64,000 bases of DNA, taken from contig JAWOBP010000156.1 of NCBI GenBank assembly GCA_046484285.1, positions 5,510 to 69,509 on the forward strand, given 5' to 3'. Below the pieces are notes generated by a model. The model saw only the letters and a program-made list of their open reading frames with translations. It did not search any database and was not told the DNA's origin. Below are positions 15,912 through 22,922 of the stretch, piece after piece. This stretch comes from CAZHCG01 sp046484285. Lineage in GTDB: Bacteria; Myxococcota_A; Polyangia; JAAYKL01. Made by a program: the position numbers and the translations under genes. How positions within the stretch are numbered: the stretch's first letter is position 1; every line of letters starts with the position of its first letter.

Positions 15912-18710
15912 ATGTCCAAGAAATATCTTTTCGTATTTGCTGTTTTCGCGGCTTGCTGGTCGCTGACCGGCTGGGGCTGCGATTCGAGCGGATCGGGGGG
16001 CTCCTCGGGCGACGCCGACACCGATGCCGACGCGGACGCCGATTCCGATGCCGACGCGGACGCCGATTCCGATACGGATGCCGACAGCGATGGCGACACG
16101 GACGCCGACTCGGACGCCGACAGCGACGCCGACTCGGACGCCGACAGCGACGCCGACTCGGACACGGACTCCGATTCGGACACGGACATGCAGCAGACCG
16201 ATTTTTGCAACGAGGACGGCTGGTGCTTCGAGAATCCCACCCCGCACGGCAACACGCTGCGCAGCGTCTGGATCAACTCAGCGAGCGACGTCTGGATGAC
16301 CAGCGAGACCGGGCAGGTGCTGCGCTACGACGGCAGCGACTGGTACGAGTGGCGCTCCGGAGAGTGGGGCGAGGTCTTCACCGCCCTGTGGGGCACCGCT
16401 CAGTCGAACATGTTCGCGCTGAGCAGCAATCGGCTGATGCACTGGAACGGGAGCGGTTGGTCGGCGGTCTTCACCGACTACGGGCTGACCGCCGTGTTCG
16501 GTTTCGGCAGCGACGACATCTGGGTCACCAGCTACTATGGCGCCCACCACTGGGACGGCACGAGCTGGGAGGAGCACGAGCTGCCGGATTCGTACCTGGC
16601 GACCGTGTTCGGCGTCGCCACGGACGACGTCTGGCTCGGCGGGCAAAACGGCGTTCTCTACCACTGGAACGGCAGCGAGCTCGAGGATCGCTCCCTGACC
16701 GACGAGAACCACATCTCCGATATCTGGGGCAGCGCCGCGGACGACGTCTACCTCGCATCGGCCGGCTCGAATTCGCTCTACCACTGGGACGGATCCGAGA
16801 TGGGCCAGCTCAATCCCGGGCTGACCGCGAGCGGCTGGTCGAAGATCGCGGGCATCGCGGCCGACGACATCTACCTGCTGGGCTCGGGCAACAGGGTGGG
16901 TCATTACGACGGATCCTTCTGGAGCGACGTCTCGCCCACGGTCCAGCCCTGGTCGCTGGTGGACATCGACGCCGAGTCGGGCGGCGACGTCTGGCTGGTG
17001 GGAGGCTACGGGATCTTCTGCCAACGGGACGGGGGCGGCTGGGCGTGCAGCGACGCGCTGACCTACGAGAACCTGCAGAGCGTGGGAGGCAGCGCGGCCG
17101 ACGATCTGACGGCCTGCTCCGGCTGGGGCGTGATCGCGGAGCGCGGCTCGGGAGGCTGGAGCACCAATCAGGTCGCGGTTCCGACCTACCTTTCCGACGT
17201 CTGGCACACGGGCGACGGGGTATTCTGGGGCTATTCCAGCAACACCTACACCGACGAGCTGCTCTTCTATCGCTACGACGGATCGGCGTGGAGCGAGTCG
17301 ACGGTCGAAGCGCCGAGCGGGATGCACGCGGTCTGGGCCGGAGACGACGGCAGCGCCTGGGTGGCCGGTCTCGGCGGGCGGGCCTGCCGCTTCGACGGCG
17401 CGAGCTGGAGCTGCGACGCGACCGGGACGACCAAGGATCTGCAAGCCGTCTTCTCGGTGGACGGCGAGGTCTTCGCCGCCGGCCAGGACGGCGCCGTGGC
17501 TCACCACGACGGAACGGGCTGGTCGCCGCAGGCGAGCAACGTGGACGACGACCTCCGCGCGGTCTGGGGCGCGAGCGCCGACGACGTCTGGGTCGTGGGA
17601 CACCACGGCAACGCGGCGCATTTCGACGGCACGGCGTGGACGGCGGTCGATATCTCCAGCTCCTACGATCTCAACGACCTGTGGGGCTTCGCTTCGGACG
17701 ACGTGTGGGCCGTGGGCTACAGCGGCGACGCCTTCCACTGGGACGGAGTCGAGTGGACCGAGGTGGAGACGCCGATCTACGACGAGATCTACTCCATCTG
17801 GGGCGCGACGAGCGACGACGTCTGGGCGGTGTCCGACTGGGGCGGCCTGATCCACTGGGACGGGACGGAATGGAGCGAGGACACCAGCCTCGAGGACTGG
17901 GACATGATGGCGGTTGCGGGCACCGCCTCCGACGATGTCTGGATCGTCGGCTGGCACGGAACCATGTACCACTACAACGGCTCGGCGTGGAGCGAGGTCA
18001 GCAACATGCTGACCGAGGATTCGCTCTACATGGAAGACATCACCGCCGGCGGAGGCGAGCTGTGGGTCGTCGACTGGGACGACCAGATCTACGCCCGCAA
18101 GAACGGCGCCTGGTCGATCCAGGTGCTGGCCGAGGAGGACGAGGCGCAGGTGACCGGGATCTGGGCCGCAGGACCGGACGACGCCTGGGCCGCGCTTCAC
18201 CAGGGGATGCTGCTGCGCTGGGACGGCGTCGAGTGGCGGCTCTACTCCAGCAGCGGGGCGTCGCGGCTGGACGCGATCCACGGCGCGGGCAGCGACCAGG
18301 TCTGGGCGATCGGAGACGCCCTGATCGCCTGGGACGGCAGCGCCTGGACGCGGCTGGCCGACGTCTCGACTCAGAGCGAGAACGCCGATTTCGCCGGCAT
18401 CTACGGGACGTCCAGCAGCGAGCTGCGCGCTCTGCTGGAGAACGGAACGCTCTACTCATGGGACGGCTCCTCGTTCGCCCAGCAGTTCACGGTCGACTGG
18501 TACAACATCTACATGGACGTGACCTGGCTGGGGCTCGACGAGCTGTGGGCCGTGGGCAGCGGCGGCGCTGTGCTGCACTGGGACGGCGTCTCGGTCGAGC
18601 TGCCGGCGAGGCTGACGAGCAACACGCTCTACGGAGTCACTTCGATTCCGGCCGGAGACCTGTTCGCCGTCGGACTGGGCGGCACGATTCTGCACCGCCT
18701 GCCGCAGTGA
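15912..18710 (+). CDS. Large lipoprotein with Asp/Ala/Ser repeat linker and propeller-like 'HWDG' repeats
   Basis: A 932-residue lipoprotein. The signal peptide ends at lipobox Cys ~23 ('LTGWGCDSS'). Residues ~32-95 are an almost pure Asp-Ala/Ser/Thr linker. The rest consists of roughly 20 repeats of ~38-45 residues with the pattern 'x-HWDGTxWxExx....AVWGxSxDDVWxVGxxG', typical of WD/Kelch-like beta-propellers in myxobacterial surface proteins; so many repeats could form two or three propellers. Start ATG 15912 has AAGGAG 9 nt upstream. A 37-bp gap precedes a second DxDx lipoprotein, so the two may be co-transcribed. Probably anchored in the outer membrane with a long acidic, possibly Ca-binding, stalk. 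Function unknown. Confidence 0.9.
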   Translation: MSKKYLFVFAVFAACWSLTGWGCDSSGSGGSSGDADTDADADADSDADADADSDTDADSDGDTDADSDADSDADSDADSDADSDTDSDSDTDMQQTDFCNEDGWCFENPTPHGNTLRSVWINSASDVWMTSETGQVLRYDGSDWYEWRSGEWGEVFTALWGTAQSNMFALSSNRLMHWNGSGWSAVFTDYGLTAVFGFGSDDIWVTSYYGAHHWDGTSWEEHELPDSYLATVFGVATDDVWLGGQNGVLYHWNGSELEDRSLTDENHISDIWGSAADDVYLASAGSNSLYHWDGSEMGQLNPGLTASGWSKIAGIAADDIYLLGSGNRVGHYDGSFWSDVSPTVQPWSLVDIDAESGGDVWLVGGYGIFCQRDGGGWACSDALTYENLQSVGGSAADDLTACSGWGVIAERGSGGWSTNQVAVPTYLSDVWHTGDGVFWGYSSNTYTDELLFYRYDGSAWSESTVEAPSGMHAVWAGDDGSAWVAGLGGRACRFDGASWSCDATGTTKDLQAVFSVDGEVFAAGQDGAVAHHDGTGWSPQASNVDDDLRAVWGASADDVWVVGHHGNAAHFDGTAWTAVDISSSYDLNDLWGFASDDVWAVGYSGDAFHWDGVEWTEVETPIYDEIYSIWGATSDDVWAVSDWGGLIHWDGTEWSEDTSLEDWDMMAVAGTASDDVWIVGWHGTMYHYNGSAWSEVSNMLTEDSLYMEDITAGGGELWVVDWDDQIYARKNGAWSIQVLAEEDEAQVTGIWAAGPDDAWAALHQGMLLRWDGVEWRLYSSSGASRLDAIHGAGSDQVWAIGDALIAWDGSAWTRLADVSTQSENADFAGIYGTSSSELRALLENGTLYSWDGSSFAQQFTVDWYNIYMDVTWLGLDELWAVGSGGAVLHWDGVSVELPARLTSNTLYGVTSIPAGDLFAVGLGGTILHRLPQ
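16011..16190 (+). repeat. Degenerate GAC/GCC/GAC/TCN tandem repeat coding an Asp-rich linker
   Basis: About 180 bp of 6- and 12-bp units (GACGCCGACAGC and GACGCCGACTCG variants) encode alternating Asp with Ala/Ser/Thr in the 932-residue lipoprotein. The units are mixed at synonymous positions, unlike the near-perfect array at 29.1 kb. Confidence 0.85.
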
Positions 18711-18747
18711 CGGGGAGTCGGGCTCGATGGCAAGGAGGACAAAAACG

Positions 18748-19677
18748 ATGATCGGCAAGCTGCGAATCGCCCTGCTGGCCGCCGGGCTGGTCGCCGTCTC
18801 GGGCTGCGAGTCGGCCGGCGGCGCCAGCTCCGGCTCCGATGCCGACGCCGACGCGGACGGCGATAGCGACGGCGATAGCGACGGCGACAGCGACGCAGAT
18901 TCGGACTCGGACCAGGAGTGCACGGACGGGGCCGCGATCTGCGCTGACGACTACACCGCGCAGACCTGCATCGGCGGGGAGTGGGTCGTCACCGACGAGT
19001 GTAACCCCGAGACCCAGATGTGCGTGGGCGGCGTCTGCGCCGACTGCGTGGACATCGAGTTCTCGATCCAGACCCAGCAGGCCTGCGCGATCTCGATCCT
19101 GGACGGTTACGAGATGGACGGTGAGGGCTTCATCGAGCTGTACGGCGAGCAGTACCGCGTCTTCGCCATGGATCGCTGGGGCGAGGGGCACATCATCGCC
19201 TGGGCCGACTCGACGACCACCGGCGAGCTGCTCGAGGCGTTCAACGTGACCGGCTACCTGGGCCAGATGGACGATCCGACCGTGGTCTCGTTCGGCGACA
19301 ACTACCTGTGCAACCCGGACGGGCTGGACGGCTACATGCCTGACTACGTGCAGTACCTGGGCGAGGATCTTCCGGCCGCCTACCTGCAGAACGCCGCGCA
19401 GATGGCCAGTGATTTCGACGTGCTGATCTTCTGCGGGTTCCGCATTCCGTGGAGCAACGACTGGGCCGACGAGATTGCCGAGTTCGTCTCCCAGCACGGC
19501 AAGGGCTTCTTGGCGGTGATGGACTACGAGGGCGTGGTGGTGGCCGAGGATTTCACCAACATGAGCGCGATCACCTCCCAGGCCGGGATCGTGTTCGATC
19601 CGCTCAACCTGGATTGGGCGCCGACCTCGGTCTCGGTTCAGCTGGAGTGCGTGCCCGACGTGCCTCCGGTCGAGTAG
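18748..19677 (+). CDS. Lipoprotein with Asp-rich linker and Cys-rich module
   Basis: A 309-residue lipoprotein starting at ATG 18748, which follows AAGGAGG; an ATG 21 bp upstream is in frame but overlaps that Shine-Dalgarno. Lipobox Cys ~20 ('AVSGCESAG'), then an Asp/Ala/Ser/Gly linker to ~52, then a small Cys-rich 'CADDYTAQTCIGGEWVVT..C' module of a type seen in myxobacterial surface proteins, then ~210 residues of mixed alpha/beta sequence with 'SDFDVLIFCGFRIPWSND' and 'HGKGFLAVMDYEGVV', which resembles a glutamine-amidotransferase-like or von Willebrand-like fold. Not recognised. It follows the 932-residue lipoprotein by 37 bp. Confidence 0.85.
   Translation: MIGKLRIALLAAGLVAVSGCESAGGASSGSDADADADGDSDGDSDGDSDADSDSDQECTDGAAICADDYTAQTCIGGEWVVTDECNPETQMCVGGVCADCVDIEFSIQTQQACAISILDGYEMDGEGFIELYGEQYRVFAMDRWGEGHIIAWADSTTTGELLEAFNVTGYLGQMDDPTVVSFGDNYLCNPDGLDGYMPDYVQYLGEDLPAAYLQNAAQMASDFDVLIFCGFRIPWSNDWADEIAEFVSQHGKGFLAVMDYEGVVVAEDFTNMSAITSQAGIVFDPLNLDWAPTSVSVQLECVPDVPPVE
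18838..18915 (+). repeat. Short Asp-rich linker repeat
   Basis: Six-base units GACGGC/GATAGC/GACGCC encode (Asp-Gly/Ala/Ser)n in the 309-residue lipoprotein. It is the second of three such linkers in the window. Confidence 0.75.
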
Positions 19678-19698
19678 CTCGAGCCCGCTGGAGGCGTC

Positions 19699-20265
19699 TC
19701 AGGCGTCTCCCACGGTCGCGGCCAGCGCGCCCGGCTCGATCCCCAGCCGGCGCAGGGCGGTCTCCCAGCGCTTCTCCATCGGGACGTCGAAGACCAGGTC
19801 GGCCTCGAACGGGACCGTGATCCACGAGCCGCTCTTGATCTCGCCGATCAGCTGACCGGGGCCCCAGCCGGCGTAGCCCAGGCAGAACATGTAGCTGGCC
19901 GGGCCGTGACCGGTGGCGATCGCCTCCACGATGTCGCGCGAGGCGGTGACCCGCACGCCGTCGGCCACCGGCCTGGTCTGATCGCCGTCCCAGTCCGCGC
20001 TGTGCAGGATCCAGCCCAGCTCGACCGCCACGGGGCCGCCGTACATCACCGGCGGATGGGAGCGGCCGTCCACCTCGCCTTCGACCTCGACCTCCATTGC
20101 CTCGAGCACGTCGGCCAGCTCGAGCTCGGCCGAGCGGTTGATCACCAGGCCCAGCGAGCCCTCGTCGTCCTCGTGCTCCATCATCAGAACAACGGTGCGC
20201 TCGAAGTTGGGATCCTTGAGCTGGGGCGCCGCGACCAGGAATCCGGGTGAGATGCGAGAACTCAT
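19699..20265 (-). CDS. YqgE/AlgH family protein
   Basis: A 188-residue cytoplasmic protein of the AlgH/UPF0301 family. Conserved features: 'GFLVAAPQLKDPNFERTVVLMMEH' start region, 'GSLGLVINRS' at ~40, 'YGGPV', 'LGYAGWGPGQLIGEIKSGSWI' towards the C-terminus and 'KRWETALRRLGI' at the end. I take ATG 20265; an in-frame ATG at 20280 adds five residues, and neither has a clear Shine-Dalgarno. The molecular role of the family is not established (linked to alginate regulation in pseudomonads). Neighbours give no clue. Confidence 0.9.
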   Translation of the reverse strand: MSSRISPGFLVAAPQLKDPNFERTVVLMMEHEDDEGSLGLVINRSAELELADVLEAMEVEVEGEVDGRSHPPVMYGGPVAVELGWILHSADWDGDQTRPVADGVRVTASRDIVEAIATGHGPASYMFCLGYAGWGPGQLIGEIKSGSWITVPFEADLVFDVPMEKRWETALRRLGIEPGALAATVGDA

Positions 20266-20390
20266 GGAGTGATCATGCACGCTGCAAGCGCCCCTGTCGA
20301 GTGCCGGGCGGACGGATTGTGCCGGGGGGATGGATGCCGGGAGGATGGATGTTACCCGTGGGGACAGCCGGCTCTCCGTGCGGGGCGGGA

Positions 20391-21182
20391 TCAGTAGCTG
20401 TCCGGGGGCGGGTCTACCAGCTGGAACTGGGCTTCCAGCTTGGACAGGTCGGGCAGCTCCTCGAGGTTGGGCATCAGCGTTATCTCGATGCGGCGGTTGC
20501 GCGCCTTTCCGCGCTTTTTGCGGTTGGGCGCGACCGGTTGGTGGTGGGCGTAGCCCGCGGCCGAGAGCCGCCTGCCCGGAACGCCGTGCTCGATCAGGAA
20601 CTGCACGACCTCCACGGCCCTGGCCGCGCTGAGGTGCCAGTTGCTCTCGTGGGGGTTCTCCTCGCTGAGCGGAACGTTGTCCGTGTGCCCGGCAACCTGG
20701 AAGTCGCGATCCTTTATCCCCCCGAAGACCTCGGCGACGCTTTTCAGAGTCTCCCTGCCCTTGTCGCTCAGCGAGGCCTCGCCCGACTCGAACAGCACCG
20801 CGCTCGGCAGCGCGATCACCATCCTGCCCCTCCGGATCCGCACCTGGAGGTCGCCCGCTTCGATCATCTTCTCGAGGCTGTCCAGCAGCCCCTGGAGCGT
20901 CTCCTGCCTGCGCGCGGCGAGATCGGCCGCCTCCCGGCTTCTTTCGACCTGCAACCGCAGACCCCGCAGCTCGGCCCGGGCGCTGTCCAGCTCGCCTTCG
21001 AGCTTCTCGAGCGCCGAGACCTGCTCGCGAAGGGTCTCGTTTTGCGACGAGATCGATTCGTTGAGCTCGGTCAGTTCGGCGATCCGCTTCTCCTGCTCGG
21101 AGCAGCAGCCGGAAATGACGAGCGCGGTGGTCAGCAGACCTCCGATCGCCAGCGGCGATCGATGCTTGCCGATGTAGAGCAT
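20391..21182 (-). CDS. OmpA-like peptidoglycan-binding lipoprotein with coiled coil
   Basis: A 263-residue protein: signal sequence with lipobox ('LVISGCCSEQ', Cys ~26), a coiled coil at ~28-110 and a C-terminal OmpA/MotB-like domain. The latter has 'VLFESGEASLSDKGRETL', 'VAGHTDNVPL', 'NWHLSAARAVEVVQFLIEHGV', 'LSAAGYAHHQPVAPN' and 'RNRRIEI': the peptidoglycan-binding Asp and Arg residues are kept. The order lipobox, coiled coil, OmpA is typical of cell-wall tethers and of lipoprotein MotB look-alikes, but there is no proton-channel helix. Transcription is away from the pseudogene patch upstream. Confidence 0.92.
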   Translation of the reverse strand: MLYIGKHRSPLAIGGLLTTALVISGCCSEQEKRIAELTELNESISSQNETLREQVSALEKLEGELDSARAELRGLRLQVERSREAADLAARRQETLQGLLDSLEKMIEAGDLQVRIRRGRMVIALPSAVLFESGEASLSDKGRETLKSVAEVFGGIKDRDFQVAGHTDNVPLSEENPHESNWHLSAARAVEVVQFLIEHGVPGRRLSAAGYAHHQPVAPNRKKRGKARNRRIEITLMPNLEELPDLSKLEAQFQLVDPPPDSY

Positions 21183-21210
21183 TGGTCAGTTCCTTTGTTT
21201 TGAAGACGGT

Positions 21211-21241
21211 ACGATACTGGACCCTGGATCGGTGCTGTCAA
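21211..21241 (-). promoter_or_regulatory. Possible promoter of the OmpA-like gene
   Basis: On the minus strand, a perfect TTGACA (21241-21236) and TATCGT (21216-21211) are 19 bp apart, longer than ideal. They lie about 30 nt before the ATG at 21182. Confidence 0.4.
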
Positions 21242-21260
21242 TACCGACGTGCAGAGAGGC

Positions 21261-22080
21261 TCAGCCGAACAGCTCCAGCTGGCGTCGGTTTTCCCCTGTG
21301 CCTTGCTTGCTTCGTCTCCGGCGGCCCGTTCCCGGTCGCAGCCTTTGCTCCAGCTCGCCGCCGGCCGGTCCCAGCGCTGTCATTCCGCCCCGCTGGGGGG
21401 AAATGGCCCATTCCCGGTCGACGATCTGCTCGAATGACACTCCGGCCGTTTTCTCCAATCGGCGCGCGCGGAAGTCTAGTGCCTCGTCAACCCGACGATT
21501 TCGGGTACGGGGCGAGAGATCATCGGCGAGGCCAAGGAACGACGACGAAGGACTGGCGGTGCCAATTCGAGGAGGAGTGACGCAGGGATCGTCGATGAGG
21601 GCCGGCCCGACCCGGCATTGTGGGGTTGACGAGGCGCTAGGCGGCGAAAGGAGTCGATCTTGTCGCTGTTGCCAATTCGGGCCCGGTCGAGAGCGTCGCG
21701 CAGCTCCTCGATCGTGCGGTCGTAGACGCGAAGCGGGACCGGGTGGGGGTGGCCGTCCTTTCCGCCGTGGGCGAAGGCGAAGCGGGCCGGATCGTCGAAG
21801 CGGGACGGAGCACCGCAGGCGACCTCGGAGGCGACCTCGGCGACCAGGGCCAGCGCCTGCATCGTACGCGGTCCCAGGCCCTCGGTCAGCAGCAGCGATT
21901 CGAAGTCGCGGCCGTCGGTCGCGACGAAGCCGTGCAGGTAGAGCGAGAAGCCGTCCTGGACTGCGGTGTTGTCCACCTTGGCCGTCAAGCGCGAGGCGCG
22001 CACCAGCGCTTCTCAGTCGAGCCCGGTGCGCTCGGCCGTGGCCAGCAGCTCGGCTGGTGTGGGATACATGATCCACTCGG
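21261..22080 (-). pseudogene. DUF763 pseudogene split by a MITE
   Basis: Remnant of a DUF763 protein, a family of unknown function. Reading minus-strand: 'YPTPAELLATAERTGLD', then TGA in frame, then 'RASRLTAKVDNTAVQDGF', an apparent internal deletion, 'LGPRTMQALALVAEV', 'FDDPARFAFAHGGKDGHP', 'VYDRTIEELRDAL' and 'DSFRR', then a 165-bp MITE, then 'DFRARRLEKTAGVSFEQIVD' and the C-terminus 'RRQLELFG'. The N-terminal ~100+ residues are missing. Excising the MITE plus one CTAG copy rejoins ...SFRR-L-DFRARR... in frame, so the insertion entered coding sequence. Nonfunctional. Confidence 0.8.
21476..21640 (+). mobile_element. 165-bp MITE-like element, copy 1, flanked by CTAG
   Basis: A non-coding element bounded on each side by CTAG. 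Its ends are inverted repeats: TGCCTCGTCAACCC on the left and the complement of CGCCTCGTCAACCC on the right. A second, almost identical copy lies inverted at 34991-35154. No transposase is encoded, so it would need an enzyme in trans. CTAG is a target duplication used by, for example, IS5-type elements, but the parent family is not established. It interrupts the DUF763 gene. Confidence 0.88.
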
Positions 22081-22108
22081 GGGGTACATGGATCGAGTTG
22101 ATATCATT
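22069..22108 (+). repeat. 40-bp direct repeat, left copy, flanking toxin-antitoxin module 1
   Basis: Begins TGATCCACTCGGGGGGT and ends GATCGAGTTGATATCATT. It matches 22883-22922 at 38 of 40 positions. The two copies are 814 bp apart and bracket the RHH/PIN gene pair and its promoter. Confidence 0.9.
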
Positions 22109-22134
22109 GTTTTTTTTCTTGTATCGTTTTTTCC

Positions 22135-22167
22135 TTGACACTCACCGCGAGATATTCACACTATAAT
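22135..22167 (+). promoter_or_regulatory. Promoter region of toxin-antitoxin module 1
   Basis: A perfect TTGACA (22135-22140) and a perfect TATAAT (22162-22167) lie in AT-rich DNA, but the spacer is 21 bp, longer than the 17 bp optimum. Either the pair is used inefficiently or TATAAT works with another -35. It sits immediately before the palindromic operator and the antitoxin gene. Confidence 0.5.
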
Positions 22168-22171
22168 TGTG

Positions 22172-22188
22172 TGCACTAAAGTAGTGCA
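22172..22188 (+). promoter_or_regulatory. Palindromic operator candidate of toxin-antitoxin module 1
   Basis: A perfect inverted repeat TGCACTA-AAG-TAGTGCA lies 4 bp after TATAAT and 14 bp before the antitoxin ATG. This is where autorepressing antitoxin complexes usually bind, and a ribbon-helix-helix antitoxin is encoded directly downstream. Confidence 0.65.
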
Positions 22189-22202
22189 ATAGAGGTCCGC
22201 CG

Positions 22203-22421
22203 ATGAAAAACATAACCCTCAGCGCCGAAGAAGAGCTCATCGAGCGTTCCCGCCTGCGGGCCCGGCAGGAGAAGACCACCTTGAACGCGGTCTTCCGCAG
22301 GTGGCTCGCCAGGTATGCCCTCGGCGAGGACGCCGCGGCATCCTACCGCGATCTAATGAAGGATCTCTCCTATTCCAGCGCCGGTCGTCGCTTCACGCGC
22401 GAAGAGCTGAACGAGCGATAG
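22203..22421 (+). CDS. Ribbon-helix-helix antitoxin (VapB-like)
   Basis: A 72-residue protein. The N-terminal 'MKNITLSAEEELIERSRLRA' is a CopG/Arc-like strand and helix, followed by 'KTTLNAVFRRWLARYA', fitting a ribbon-helix-helix DNA-binding domain. The C-terminal ~30 residues ('SSAGRRFTREELNER') would be the toxin-wrapping tail. AGAGG lies 7 nt before ATG 22203. The PIN toxin starts 9 bp after its stop. Predicted to neutralise the toxin and repress through the upstream palindrome. Confidence 0.85.
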   Translation: MKNITLSAEEELIERSRLRARQEKTTLNAVFRRWLARYALGEDAAASYRDLMKDLSYSSAGRRFTREELNER

Positions 22422-22430
22422 GAATAGACC

Positions 22431-22901
22431 ATGAACGACAGGTTTTTTCTTGATACGAACATTTTGGTCTACACTTTCGACGAGCGAGAGCCCTCGAAGC
22501 GCGCCAAGGCAAGGCAGCTCGTGGAGCGCGCTCTCGAGAGCGGCCGGGGTGTGATCAGCTACCAGGTGCTCCAGGAGTTTCTCAACGTGTCGGTGCGCAA
22601 GTTCTCACGACCGCTGAGATTCGCCGACCGAATCCGCTATCTCGAGACCGTGCTCTCGCCCCTTTGCGAGGTGTTTCCGTCCGAGGCCTTTTACCGCCGC
22701 GGGATCGAGATCGAACAGCGATACGGCTTCGGGTTCTACGATTCGCTGATAATCGCCGGCGCGCTGGCGGCCGGGGCAGCGACCCTCTGCTCCGAAGACT
22801 TTCAGGATGGCCAGCGCATCGAAAGCACAACCATCGCCAACCCTTTTTCTGACCCCTCTGATCCGCTCTCTGATCCACTCTCTGATCCACTCGGGGGGTG
22901 A
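22431..22901 (+). CDS. PIN-domain toxin (VapC-like) with repeat-encoded tail
   Basis: A 156-residue PIN ribonuclease-type toxin. Acidic metal ligands are visible: Asp8 ('FFLDTNILVYTFD'), Glu49 ('YQVLQEFLNV'), Asp104 ('FGFYDSLIIAGAL') and Asp123 ('LCSEDFQDGQRI'). Known VapC toxins cleave tRNA or rRNA using Mg. Homologues normally end near the 'IANPF' at ~135-139; here an extra 'SDPSDPLSDPLSDPLGG' follows. That tail is encoded by three 12-bp tandem units and the start of the right flanking direct repeat. All catalytic residues are present, so it is probably active. It forms an operon with the antitoxin. Confidence 0.9.
   Translation: MNDRFFLDTNILVYTFDEREPSKRAKARQLVERALESGRGVISYQVLQEFLNVSVRKFSRPLRFADRIRYLETVLSPLCEVFPSEAFYRRGIEIEQRYGFGFYDSLIIAGALAAGAATLCSEDFQDGQRIESTTIANPFSDPSDPLSDPLSDPLGG
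22857..22892 (+). repeat. Three tandem 12-bp units at the toxin 3' end
   Basis: TCTGATCCGCTC followed by two copies of TCTGATCCACTC, encoding Ser-Asp-Pro-Leu repeats. The last unit overlaps the right 40-bp direct repeat, and a degenerate unit (TCTGACCCC) precedes the array. Confidence 0.85.
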
Positions 22902-22922
22902 ATGGATCGAGTTGATATCATT
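22883..22922 (+). repeat. 40-bp direct repeat, right copy
   Basis: Partner of 22069-22108, with two mismatches. It overlaps both the toxin 3' end and the stop codon of the convergent eIF2B-like gene (22918-22920). Confidence 0.9.

Noticed and set aside
16278..18281. 667-codon minus-strand frame under the 932-residue lipoprotein
   Set aside because: Mirror of the HWDG repeats; Val/Arg/Asp-biased with no motifs.
21476..21640. Complete insertion sequence
   Set aside because: Only 165 bp, no transposase frame; treated as a non-autonomous MITE.
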